This document shows, piece after piece, positions 1-11,686 of a stretch of 64,000 nt of DNA (position 1 is its first letter; every line of letters begins with the position of its first letter). Under the pieces are notes generated by a model, which saw only the letters and a program-made list of their open reading frames with translations, made no database searches and was not told the origin of the DNA. The DNA is from Holothuria scabra. Its lineage: Eukaryota > Echinodermata > Holothuroidea > Aspidochirotida > Holothuriidae. The translations under genes were made by a program, and so were the position numbers. The stretch lies in NCBI GenBank assembly GCA_037179385.1, contig CM074187.1, forward strand, positions 12,649,450-12,713,449, in the 5' to 3' direction.

Positions 1-447
1 GTAAGTTGCTGGTATCCGAAAACAGGTTTGAATCAGACCCGAGTCTTAAGTCATAGACTGGAATCCTCTAATCTGGTATGTGTTCCTGCTTGTTCATGAG
101 GGCATCATAGCTGCAGAAGGAAGCTTATAAGTGTGAAAATGTTGAAAGAACTCTGTTGAAGCTAAGTTGAAGAATATGTCAATTACTTGTGTAGCTGTGA
201 AGTACAGTATAAAATTGTTTATAGCCTTTAATGCTGACTCGTAGTGTGTGGTTTTCTGTATGGAAACAACATCTTCCCGCTAAGTTGAGGAAGCGATTGG
301 AATGACTGTAGAACCATCGGCCACTCTTCCTGTGATCAGAGTAAATGTTTCAACTCGGCAAAGAGTGGAACATGATATACAGGCATAGAAGTAATGATGT
401 AATAATATAATATGTATATAAATATATAATATGTAATTTTATCTTAG
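1..447 (+). other. CETN3: CETN3 intron upstream of the first exon in the window
   Basis: The window opens with GTAAGT, a textbook splice donor, and the next exon starts at 448 after ...TTTTATCTTAG. The whole stretch therefore reads as one complete intron, and the preceding exon must end exactly at the window boundary with one base of a split codon. An AT-rich tract lies at about 395-440 just before the acceptor. No other coding signal is visible here; the antisense open frame over 350-580 is a shadow of the exon. Confidence 0.75.
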
Positions 448-639
448 TCACCGACTGGATGCTGGAACGTGACCCGAAGCAAGAAATTGTGAAAGCTTTC
501 CGCTTATTTGATGATGATGACTCAGGAAAGATAAGCTTGAGAAATTTACGAAGAGTTGCCAGAGAGTTGGGTGAAAACATGACTGATGATGAATTGAGAG
601 CAATGATAGATGAATTTGACGTTGATGGTGATGGTGAAA
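448..639 (+). CDS. CETN3: CETN3 penultimate coding exon (EF-hand 3 and first half of EF-hand 4)
   Basis: The exon is 192 bp: two bases of a split Val codon, 63 whole codons, then one base of the split Ile codon. It carries the linker helix, the complete EF-hand 3 loop and the first seven positions of the EF-hand 4 loop. Position 12 of the EF-3 loop is Asn rather than the usual Glu, which is normal for CETN3. The ATG at 459 is internal (the Met of DWMLERD), not a translation start. Confidence 0.95.
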
Positions 640-3247
640 GTAAGGAGAGGCTTCAGTTGTTTTTGATAGTATGATTATAGTACTTTCTAGCTATTTAAAA
701 TTTTATTTTCAGACTTAAGGTTGAATAACTTGGTATGATTTCAAAGACAGTTGTTTTAGAACACTATTAACCAAATACCTGTCATTTGGACAGGGACCCT
801 GGATAGGTATCAATTACCAAATGCAGTTGGAAGTCATCCAAACATAAGTATAAATAAAGAAATCAGTTGTCCTGCTTGTCGAAGCAAAGGGTCTTCCTGC
901 TTGCCGATGGGGAAAAAGCAGAAAATTACAGTGTCCAGAACATTTTAGTTTAATCATGGTTTGTAAACTTCAAGGAAATTGCCACCTTATCTAGCTCATA
1001 TTCCTGTGTGGCCAGGGCCGTCGGAAGCGGGGGGGCTGGGAGGGCTGCAGCCCCCCCAATAATTTTGCCATGTATAGTTTTTTTTTTTTTTCTTTTGAAG
1101 TGAACATTTTATTACAACCAAAGGTCAAAATAACGACTGCTTAGATACTATTAATAAGCCCGGGAAATGTCATTTCCGGCTGTCTGAGGGGTTGCGATTT
1201 TTCAAAATTTTCTGTACGCTCCGCGCCAACCGATGGTGGCGCTCTGCTTAGATAGTCAGCCCGAGTCAGCCCCCCCCAATCGAAAATACCTTTTGACGGC
1301 ACTGGTGGCTGCAATCATTGCTCTATATAAAGGAAAAATATCTGAAGAGTTAAGAAAACAGCAACCTGTATATAACTTTTAAATCCTTTTTCAACCCTTG
1401 AAAAAGTTTCAAAGCAAGGATTCTGCCATAAACACAAAAAGGGGGATGGGATTAATTACTGTTAAACACTCCACTCCAAATTGATGCTGTCCCATGTTTA
1501 AGTTACAGGTGTGTTCAGGGGGCAAAGACTTGCTCCAAGGCCCCTGTAAGGTGCAGTTTGAAGGGATATAAAGGAATTTTCCAGTGTAAATTTCATAGGG
1601 TCTCAAATAAAAGAAAACTTTTTCATGGCATGCCCTTCAAACCCCACATCTATAGCTTGTTCATAACTCAAGATATTCCTGTTTAAAGATAGATTACCTT
1701 TTTCAAAAACATACTCCCAGTTGCTTCAAGTTTACAAACAGGTTATGTAATACCGGCAGATTCCTCCAAAATCTTTTGTTGTTCTTTAAAATTGAAGTAA
1801 TTAATTTGACCTCCAAACTTCACACCAGGGAAACATTGAAAAGTATTTGTTTGAGGTTGAGCTGCAGATTTTGTGAGCACACAGGTTGCAGCTTTTAAAA
1901 GTTTCTGCATATTTCATTTACATGTGTGAACATTATAAAAACATACAAAAAGATTAGTCTGCCGGTATGACCTCACAAGTTTCCCACAATGCAATGTGTT
2001 ATTGTGGTGTGAAAATTTTCCTTAAAAAGTCATAACTTCTGAATGCAACATGACATTAAATAGAAAAAAGGGGCCTTCATTTTTTGAAGTACTTGAAATT
2101 TGTCACTGGAATGCCCCTTTCAAAGTCACTTATTTGTGCAAGTTCAAACATCGCTGCAAAAGTGTCCTCTTTTTAAAAAAACTAAACCAAAATATTGACA
2201 ATTTTCTAATTTTTATTAAAATGAAAAGGGGGTGGGATTTTACCCAAGCTTAAGGTGAGTTATGCATATAGAACAATCCCAAGAGGAGTTGTCAAAGGAA
2301 CCGGTAGAGGCAAGCCCTCTGAAGATCTCATTAGTAACACAGGGTGATAATGAATTCAGGCAACACAGATAAGTAAGTTAGAGCATTGTGGAGGTATTTA
2401 AAGAGAAATAACTTGGAGCATTGTGACGACATTAAAGTACAAAAAATAATCTTACATATACAGTAATACTAGCTTTGGCAGAAAGAATATGTGGCTCTTT
2501 CAAAGCCTCAAGGCATTACCAAATTTAGAATAACCCCAGAATTAAATTTAGCAGTAAGGTTCTGAATTATTTGAAGGGAATGAGAAGTAGAGATGGTAAG
2601 GTTAAAAAACAGGCTTTTAAATGTTTGTGAAAAACTTGTTGCATTAGCAAGTTTGAGACAATTTAATTTGTCAAGATGTTGATGGAGTTCTTTATCAGAT
2701 GAAGCAAAAGTAGTCACCAGTGCTTTTATAAAATTGATGGGTTTGTGATACTTCACATGGTGAATTAAAGAAGTCAGAGAGAACACTTTTGTCAAGTGAT
2801 GGGAGAAGGTTTTTTGTCTTAATTACATAGTGTGTCTGTAGGGATTATCTCGTCACAATTTTAAATGGCCTCATGCGATATACATATGTATATTTCACTA
2901 ATTCCGCACTTAGGGGGAAAGTTGTTGTTGAAAAGTCGACCTAAAGGGGAAAAAGTTTTTGGGGCGAAATATAAGTTTCGCCGTAACGTTTCTACACACG
3001 TTTTCTATAGAAATACGTAAACGGACAAGGGCGCCCTCCTAGATTTACAAAGTAGATACAATTACTTCAAAGTTGTCAAATTTACGGACACCTAGCTGTT
3101 AACACGAACGGATGGCTGGCCATTGAAATAACGTTGTTTATATTTTTAGACTTTAGGGCGAAGACTTTTCCTTATGTATTCCATTGTTATTTTTTCGCCC
3201 TATGTACACGCAGATATAACAATTTCCCCCTAAGGTGGGAATTAGTG

Positions 3248-3290
<43 letters not shown>

Positions 3291-3754
3291 AAAAGACATA
3301 CTACTTGATGTACAATATTTACTTATCAGGGTCTGTAATGAGGCATGACAGCTGTGTGCAAAGATGTGTGGTATCTCTGCCTTTATTGTAAATTTTAGTT
3401 TATTCTCCACATCTCCCTAATTTGGAGTAAAAGACATTGATAGAGTAAAGATTTCAACAAAAACTATATTTCATAGCACAATAGTAAACAAGAAGAAAAA
3501 AAACAACAAGAAAGAAAAAAAGTATAAATGAAATACAAGGTACATGATGTATGTTACATAAGCACCTGGGAGAGAATACAAGAATATATTCCTAATCTGA
3601 AATTTCTCGAATATTATTATTATTTGTCAATATAATATGTTTTATTTTTTATATTTAAAATAACTATGATTTTGAAAGCATCATTAACATTTCTTTTTTA
3701 ATCTTTGCAGTAAATGAGGATGAATTCATGGCCATTATGACAGGGGATACATGA
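448..3754 (+). CDS. CETN3: Centrin-3, C-terminal half (partial at 5' end; join 448-639, 3711-3754)
   Basis: Centrins are small calmodulin-like Ca2+-binding proteins of centrioles and basal bodies; CETN3 acts in centrosome duplication and also joins the TREX-2 mRNA export complex. The two exons join through a phase-1 intron (GA A|A ... TA: the split codon is ATA, Ile) to encode about 78 residues, starting [10 protein letters not shown] and ending AIMTGDT. The TDW-LERDP opening and the IMTGD end are the CETN3 signature and separate it from CETN1/2. EF-hand 3 ([12 protein letters not shown]) and EF-hand 4 (DVDGDGEINEDE) are both complete; the intron splits EF-hand 4. The first two EF-hands and the N-terminus lie upstream of the window. 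Acceptor TTATCTTAG, donor A|GTAAGG and acceptor ATCTTTGCAG are all consensus. No frameshift or stop is seen, so the gene looks functional. Confidence 0.95.
1013..1304. mobile_element. Short TIR element in the CETN3 intron (hAT-like MITE)
   Basis: The ends are inverted: CAGGGCCGTCGGAAG on the left and, read on the other strand, CAGTGCCGTCAAAAGG on the right. The flanks share GTGGC but not a clean 8-bp duplication. Inside at about 1100-1265 is the module 'GCGGAGCGCCACCATCAGTTGG' type (reverse orientation), which recurs in several other elements in this window. G-rich and C-rich tracts sit just inside the two ends, as in other hAT-like MITEs here. It has no coding capacity. Confidence 0.55.
2896..3247. 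mobile_element. 352-bp MITE with about 30-bp terminal inverted repeats
   Basis: The left end CACTAATTCCGCACTTAGGG is mirrored by the right end, which read on the other strand starts CACTAATTCCCACCTTAGGG. The inverted similarity continues through GGGAAA..GTTGTT. The element is followed directly by a TA microsatellite, so the target-site duplication cannot be read; TT or TA is possible. It lies inside the last CETN3 intron. A degraded relative seems to lie at about 4200-4990. Confidence 0.7.
3248..3291. repeat. (TA)n microsatellite
   Basis: About 42 bases of nearly pure TA dinucleotide follow the right end of the adjacent MITE. The element may have inserted into, or seeded, this microsatellite. 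Confidence 0.9.
3711..3754 (+). CDS. CETN3: CETN3 last coding exon
   Basis: After the acceptor ATCTTTGCAG, the exon completes the split Ile codon and encodes [13 protein letters not shown] followed by TGA at 3752-3754. This completes the EF-hand 4 loop (the Glu at its position 12 is in NEDE) and the conserved CETN3 C-terminus. The 3' untranslated region follows; I could not place the poly(A) site with confidence. Confidence 0.95.
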
Positions 3755-6700
3755 GAATCTTGAAATGTTTGACCAAGAGGTATTGATAGATAATACTGTA
3801 GCTTGTAGAAGTCCCCATTGCAGCTGACATGTTCCATAAAAGCGGAGATGGATGGATTTGTACATTGGGGAAAGAAAGTGACTAGACCGAAGAACACCTT
3901 GAAAAAAGATGTTACATTCGTTGAAATTCATGAAATGTGTGAAATGTTAATGTACAGCACACTAGCAAGAGTACTAAAATAATTAAAGTTTCATGTCAGG
4001 TTTATAACAAGCACATGATGACGGGCTGTTTTCTGATCACACTAACTTAGTGTAGAAGGAGAGACAGTGGAGAAGGGGACGCACTGGATTGCCTTCTCTT
4101 TTTCCTAGGTATAGGGTCATGTACACCTTGAGGTATATTTTCTGAGCAAGGGCAGGGGTCATATATGGTTATATTTCCAAAAATAAGGAGAATGCAGACA
4201 TTTTCTTCTTGACTTAGAAAACGTTAAGGGGAAAGGCATTTTGCCCCAAACGAAGAGTTCCCAGTAACGTTGACTTTTAAACCAAAAATTATCCCCTATT
4301 CCACAGTGAAAGATGCCTTTCCGCTTAACGTTTTCACACACTGTTTTAATGAGAATATGTTACTGTATGGTAAAATGCAAATGGCATTATAGCAGTACCT
4401 AATGTACACAATTACTTTAATGTTGACTAATGGGTCCTAGGTGTGAGGTTTTACTGTATCCAGGTAGGACGAGGAGGTCATGTGTGGTGAGTAGTTTGTT
4501 CCCAGCTATTGCCTATAAAGTGTGCATCAAAGGCCATTATTACTCATCCTATAACTGGCGGATTGTGGATGCCACAAAACAGAGCAAGCCCCAGCTCCAT
4601 GGTCAGCCCCTTTGGGCTGGGGGATGAAGACTATGCCATTGTATTTCCAGCCTGTTGTGATAGGGGACTAAAGGGAAACCAATTTTGAAATTGAACCATA
4701 CTTGAAAATAAATAGTCTTTAAACTTGTTATCAAGTTGACTGACACTTTATAACACATTTGTATTGGTGTGTCGTTAAATTTCATCTAACTAACTCAATA
4801 TTGACAAAATTGCAAACATGTACCTGTTAACGCATAAAGTTAGTGGACCATTGAATTTATGTACATGCACATGTATATCTCTTTTCTCAAAGGCAAAATA
4901 TACACTTTTGTGTTTTGTTGTTTTCAAATTCACCCAAACATATCATGATATACAAATTTCCCCCTATTGTTCATTCTAGTGGTATATACATATATATTAT
5001 ATGTTATTGGTTTTTAATTCACCCAAATTCCTCTATTTGTATCCCTTTGGAGATCCAGCCTTTCAATTCTGTGGCAGTGTTATTTTGCAGTTTCTCCGTT
5101 ACTGCCTATATAGCATGGATGGGTGGAATTTTGTGCATGCAACTTTCAGAATTGGAAATATTCTAGAACTGAAGATGAAATGCCCCTTAAAACTACGTAT
5201 GGTGAATCCATAATGTCTTTAATTGAAGCTGTCAATCAGATATCTTCAAAACTTTTCTCTCAGTTCATGATATCATGTTGGCTGGAACAACTGTTGTTGT
5301 TAGTTGTAAAACTGCCAAATATTGTTCATTAGGTTGAGATCGCAAGCGACCAAAGGGATAGTGCAAAATATGTTATGACTACCAATATCGTAACAATTCT
5401 CTTAATCGACCACTGAGTAAACTGGCACACTCCTGCTAAAAACAGCCAACATAGATGGAGCAAAAAGTGTGACTTTCCCTGACCTAAATTCAAGAATCAA
5501 CCGCTGGCTACAGTGAGGGTTAAATGCAACTAATTCGGGTAAAGATAAAAATGTTCTGACCTGTTTTGGCTTCACTGTGAACAGAAACAATGCATTTGGT
5601 GTGGTAAATTATTTCACAGTGTAGGCTGGTGCTTTGCTACAGCAAAGTGAAGAATTTTCACTGGCGTGTGAAATTTGCCAGTTCGCGAAATCTGGTGTAT
5701 TTTACTATATGTATATTGGCTGCTGTGACATGCTTGCAGAGTATTTAACTTGTGAGGCTTGGTGGTGAAATATTGCCATGGACCTTCCATTTATTCAAAA
5801 TGGAATTCATGAGGAATTCTATGCAGACACTAGTTATACCTAATAATATTCTTATCCATCAAAACTTTATAGGGGATCAATGTAAATATGTTTTTATCCA
5901 TTCATAAGGTTTGTAACTTGTCAATGAATTCGCTCAAAGGTGTATTAAAAATAATGTTAATCTTGTATCTTTGTTATTCATCTTTACATGGTAATCTGTT
6001 GTTAAAGGTTTTGTAGACAATAAAATGAGGAAATAATTTTATCTCTTTTAATATGACATGTATTTAATTTTAAATGGAATTTAATGGGAGCAGAGTTCAA
6101 AGTGTCAAATTTGCTGTACATTATCAGGTCCAGTATCTTACCATTGAGCTATGCAACCTTACCGTTTTCTTACATCTGGAGTCTACCATGTGTTCTCTAG
6201 TCTATTAACCCACCCAGTAAGTGGGTTAATTGAAAATTTTCGAAGCTAATGCCTTGGTAAATTGAAATTATCACAAATTGCCACCTTGTCAGCCATCTTG
6301 TCAGGATAGCATGCAAAGAAAAGCTTACACAACTTAAATTTACTTTCTTTATGTTCCTTCAAATCCTTTCCGATGATAAAAAAAATCATAAAATTTGGAC
6401 ACATTATCACCTCAGCAAGATGGGCCTACACTGAAATCCAAAACTATCCTTTTGGTGCTAAGTTCGTATGAGAACGTCCACGTTTTATAAAAACAACATG
6501 TAAAACACAAAAGTCGACTTGGTCAAGTTTAACGAAGGTAATGTTTCATTAGCCACTCCCTTGACGCATGGGCAAACTTTTCCTGTCCTTGAAGGCCTTT
6601 GCTTGTTACTCAACTGAAAAAAGCAACATTGTTGCAGATTACATGGTTCAGTGACCGTCTATTGTTGTCCGCGGTTTTCTATTGTTATAAAATCGGCCAA

Positions 6701-7628
6701 TACGTTACGCTTTCGGCCAAGTCATGATGTCCATTTTCCACGGGCAGAATTCTTTAATGTTCCTTCCGCGAGCAGAGCACAACGATCAAGGAGAATGGAT
6801 AACCTTTTGATGGAAGCTGCTACGGGGTACCCCTAAGAGGCTCATGGCATAGTTGCAATAGAAAACGTGATTTTTCAGTTCACGAGTTCTGAATATTTAT
6901 TCCAGACCCGCTTTTCCCACCCAATTCGTACTGTAGGAAATGCATTCTTTCTAGCTTAATACCGTCAAATATGATACATTCCTTAAAGGTCCTAAGCTTG
7001 AACGGTACATATTACCGTTAAGAAATGCATCCTTTCTAGCTTAAGAACGACGAAATCTAACACCCGTACGTATTAAGTGCTTTTTCCTCTTAACAAAAGG
7101 GTTGCTTCCGGAGCGTCGATGAATTTGGTCCCAATGAAGACAGAAGCCTCGGAAACTTACCTTCCAAGGCCAATGTCTTTGTTTAGACTTAACGAACCAA
7201 ATGTTTATTACATTTCAGGATAGAATTATTTCTCTCTTAGAATGAGAAACCATCCATAAAAAGATTAAACTCTAATTGCAAACATAAACAAAATCCTTAG
7301 GGGTGGGGCTTGGGCGAGCTGAGCATGTATTTTACATACAGGAGTTTCCAGTGGCCTGAGTGGAAACTTTACATTGGGAAATGATTACCAAAACGAAGCC
7401 TAGTATGGTTAAGAAAATGCGGGAACGCAGAGGTGTCAATTAAAACTAGGACAAGTGAGACAACAGGAAAAACGGAGCGAAAACTCGAACGGGAAACAGC
7501 AAAATCCTCATAGTGAAAGCTATCAAAATGTATTGCCAAGTCTTCGGTAGGTTTTGAGTCACGTATAAGCTCATATCATTTGTAGTAGAGCGCCGCCTTT
7601 TTTCAACGTCTTGCTCCTTACTTCTCAC
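3755..7628. other. CETN3 3' flank and intergenic DNA
   Basis: No exon with protein-family similarity was found on either strand. About 4200-4990 contains pieces resembling the 2896-3247 MITE (the 'TAACGTTTTCACACAC' and 'AATTTCCCCCTA' blocks), apparently split and eroded. The small open frames here have unlikely composition and no recognisable motifs. Confidence 0.5.
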
Positions 7629-8100
7629 GGTCTCACTACTCCATTAGAGGAGTGTTCTAGAGCGTCATGTGTACACCCTCAAAGAAATAGTCCTTTTGGC
7701 TCTGGTTTTGACCGAATTTTGTCAAGATAACATGCCGGCTGGGTGATGAAAGTCCATTAATATGAAAGAGTACTTGCCAGAGTGTGGATGTTGAAAATTT
7801 GGGTAAGATTGACGTTGATTTTGACTGTTTAAAAAATTGCTATCAAATGGCGGAGATTTTCTGTTTTTGTGAAGAGGCTAGGGGTGGGTGTACCCTACAA
7901 AAACTTTAAGTCCTTCTAGCTCAAAATCTAAACGGTCATGGTATGGAAATTTTGTAGTGCCATGATGGGCAAACTTGTCAGCTATCAAGTGATGGGTGTC
8001 TTGACATAGCTGTGAACTTTGACAAGGCTGCAGCGGCCTCGAAAAGGAGCTAATTTAGTGTGTAAGTCAATGGGGAAATTATTGGGGGTGTGAGGCCTTT
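7629..8100. repeat. Copy 1 of a 472-bp direct duplication
   Basis: By eye this segment is base-for-base the same as 10695-11166, with no indel (constant offset 3066). It begins GGTCTCACTACTCC and ends GTGTGAGGCCTTT. The flanks differ on both sides. The first 25 bases can form a small hairpin (CACTACTCC...GGAGTG). I see no reading frame or transposon termini. Confidence 0.9.
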
Positions 8101-10694
8101 AGAGCAAAAGGTGATTTTCTTCATTTTTGATGTAAAGACACCTTATTTAGACTTAAATGACTTGTTTTAATGTCTGAAACATGATTTTGGGGAGACGTCT
8201 CAGAATTTCGCGCTTGAGTGATTTTTGGGTCAAAATTACAGTTTTCGGTAAAAAATAATACCCAGATTGGGATTGTGACAAAGATTGCCCTGTCATAGTC
8301 TATTTTGTCACATTTTTGGAAAGTAAATGAATATTTAAGAGTAGCTGAATGTTACAATGGTCATTCTACACTGCCATAGCCTACCTGTCGTCCAGGCACC
8401 CTGTGTAAATAGTAGCTGAGAAGCTAGTTCCACGAACAGCTACTTGGCGATGAACGTTAGACGGCATGCTGCAGGTGTGTGATGTTGTTCATAGGACTGG
8501 GTATTGTAATGACATTTTCAACTCAATTGCAATGATGTAGTCTGTTGGAGGGGGTTATTTGTACCATTTGTACATGTAGCAAGGGGATTGGAGGGGTAAA
8601 AACATACACTAACTCTAGGTTAGGCTACCGTTGCTGTGCACTGCATTTACCACACTGTACTGTAATATGCAGTATGTACGAAAGAGAATGCAGTACTAGC
8701 CAAATCTCTGACTCTGGTTAAAACTTATATGAGGTCATTAAGGACCCCACAGCAATTTCCATCTAATGCATTGTCACTGTGCATGACAAAATACCCCCCC
8801 CCCCTTCCTAGTGTCTCCATAGGCCCTACAGCCAACTTGCAATATTTTTTAACTTTAAGTCTACGTTAGACCTAACTCTGTTTCTAATTTCAAAATGCTG
8901 TTCTTCCTCCAAATATTAATTTGTCCAATTTTCTTGCTGACTTGAATTTATTTTATTGCAGGTTATATTTGATTGGTACCAGCCAGATGTTTAAGGAGAA
9001 ACATATCCCAACTGACTAGTTTTTAATGCAACATTGTGTGGCAGCCTGCATTGGAGGAGTTCTCGAGCAGATCAACTTTCTTTTGAAACATGAAATGGCA
9101 GTGTGGGCTGCTTGCTCCTAGGCCTATAGATGAAGTCACTATTTGGGGGTTTTAAACATGCCTGCAACCTTTTTAAATGTAAGTCAACAATTTTCTTTCC
9201 TTCTCTTTTATGCCTGCAATTCAGGGCAATTTCAACTTTTTTAGTTATTCCTAAATAAAGGAGACTGTACTGTTTTGTGGTAGGCTAAGTGACAACCAGA
9301 CCTAACTCAGTGACTGACAAACCTTAGTGGGGCCAGGGATATACACTTTGTTGCACTTGTAATTTGAAGCATCTAGGTATGTGAAAATGAGTAATCTGTT
9401 GCTGTACACATTACATTGACTTCAAAATTGAAATACAGCCACTGGAAAGTAATACTGTCAAGAGGAGAAATTAATGAGAATCACATTCTTTTGTGAGGAT
9501 TCTTTTAAGGTTCACATTACCAGCTCAGTTTTGCATCTCTCCCTAACCCACTTTATTTTCTGACTGCAGAGTAGCAGGTAACACATGTGAGCATTATGTA
9601 TTCCATGTTATATAATGTTGTGGTGCATTTACTAGCTTTCACTGCATCAGGCAAGACTTGGCTAGTAGTGTACCTCAAAGTCTGAGAGGAAATGAGACTT
9701 CCATTGGTTGTGTGTATTGTTAAAATTTTAGTTCTCACACCTTTATTAAAGCAAGAAACTATTAATCTATATTCTGGAACAAACTTACCCAGCCAAGCTG
9801 CCATGCTGGAATGATCTGATTAACCATTTAACAAGATTGGCCAGCACCCATACAGACTTGTTGAGGAGGTGTTTACTGTTAGGCCAACAGAAATTCCAGC
9901 AAATTAAGGGTTATACAATGTCACATTTTTCAGACTTCCTGCATGGTGCCGCATAAATTTAACACTGTCACTGATGTATTTATGTTTTAGATAATGATAA
10001 CTTAATTATTTCTTAGTCTCAGATAAGTGTAAGAGAATTTTTCTTCTGCAGATATGCTGTTAACTGCTGTCTGGGGATGGGCCAGCATCAAAGGAAATCT
10101 GTCCAAGACAGCTGTTTTGAACAGCGCCCTCAATTGGTTTCTCAACTTTTTAACCTTTTAGTCCTCCTGAGACAGTCTGAATAGTGGATTTTTTTCATAA
10201 AATGTAACAAAAATGCTAACTGTACATGACCTACATGGATATCAAGTCAGAAAATTTAACTTTTTCCATCAGATTAATGATTTTTATTTCCCCTTTCCTT
10301 TTTGTTCTTGCAGACTTGGGGGTGTTGTTACCTTATGGCCAGATGATCTGTATCACCCCTGCCTACGCTGAGCTGAGACATTCTTGAAGATTAATTTCTT
10401 ATATTTTTGTACAGAACATGCTTTACCACAACAGAAAACCTCAGTTGGGAAAGAAAATGAGTGCCACAAATGGCTTTGCAAGTTATTCAGTGTGAGGTAT
10501 GTGGAGATTCTCACACACCTGAGTGTAGCTGTGAATGCACAGAAAAGGGCATATGTCCAGCATAGAGCTGGGTGTCCTGAAGTTGATATAGGAGGGATAG
10601 AAAGTTGAAATATGACAAGACTTGAGTTGACAATGTGTATAGAAATGAGTCTGAAGTGTTTGTAAGAGCAAATCTAAATGTCACATTTTTTTAA
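8101..10694. other. Intergenic stretch between the duplicated copies
   Basis: This is AT-rich single-copy-looking DNA with a C(13) run near 8795. I saw no family-like open frame, RNA gene or transposon end. Confidence 0.4.
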
Positions 10695-11166
10695 GGTCTC
10701 ACTACTCCATTAGAGGAGTGTTCTAGAGCGTCATGTGTACACCCTCAAAGAAATAGTCCTTTTGGCTCTGGTTTTGACCGAATTTTGTCAAGATAACATG
10801 CCGGCTGGGTGATGAAAGTCCATTAATATGAAAGAGTACTTGCCAGAGTGTGGATGTTGAAAATTTGGGTAAGATTGACGTTGATTTTGACTGTTTAAAA
10901 AATTGCTATCAAATGGCGGAGATTTTCTGTTTTTGTGAAGAGGCTAGGGGTGGGTGTACCCTACAAAAACTTTAAGTCCTTCTAGCTCAAAATCTAAACG
11001 GTCATGGTATGGAAATTTTGTAGTGCCATGATGGGCAAACTTGTCAGCTATCAAGTGATGGGTGTCTTGACATAGCTGTGAACTTTGACAAGGCTGCAGC
11101 GGCCTCGAAAAGGAGCTAATTTAGTGTGTAAGTCAATGGGGAAATTATTGGGGGTGTGAGGCCTTT
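10695..11166. repeat. Copy 2 of the 472-bp direct duplication
   Basis: Identical by eye to 7629-8100 in the same orientation. Such identity in noncoding DNA implies a very recent event (transposition, gene conversion or segmental duplication) or an assembly artefact. Confidence 0.9.
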
Positions 11167-11427
11167 CACTGTACCACAGGGTTTTAAACAGGGACTTACA
11201 ACTCCCTGGTTTTAAATAAATTCGATTTTACAAAGTCTTGTGAATAGTCGATAAAAGTAGCATGACATTCAAATTGAAATTCTGAAGTTGGGAAGGGTAG
11301 GCCTTAGTTGGAAGGCACAATACTTTTCTATTGCATTGTTGCTCATTGAGCTGAGCTTTTTAGTGCCGTCAACACGTCCAAGTGATTCTCTTCCAATGCT
11401 TGGATGTGTATAAGTAATTTCTGTGGA

Positions 11428-11678
11428 CATAGGCGTCCGCAGGTAAGGGCAAATCAAAAATTTGAAAAAACGTATAAAAATCAAAGCAAAAACCCGAACA
11501 AATCGTGTTTTCCAAGTTTATTTGCCAAAAATAGGCTTTAGAAATGCCATTTCCGGCGACCTGGGAGGCATTTTGGGCTGAAATTTTCGCACGTTTCATG
11601 TCAATTCATGGTGACTCGGAGGTTTTGCCCCTGTCTAGAAATTTTGTCCCCCTGACTTTTTTTCTGCGGACGCCCATG
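11428..11678. mobile_element. 251-bp nonautonomous element, CATGGGCGTCCGCAG family, 8-bp TSD
   Basis: Termini CATAGGCGTCCGCAG and CTGCGGACGCCCATG are inverted repeats. The insertion is flanked by the exact 8-bp duplication TCTGTGGA (11420-11427 and 11679-11686), the duplication size of hAT-superfamily elements. It is the reverse-orientation relative of 44846-45128 and also related to 36607-36911; the three share an inner block resembling 'GGAAATGCCATTTC'. No transposase is encoded. Confidence 0.85.
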
Positions 11679-11686
11679 TCTGTGGA

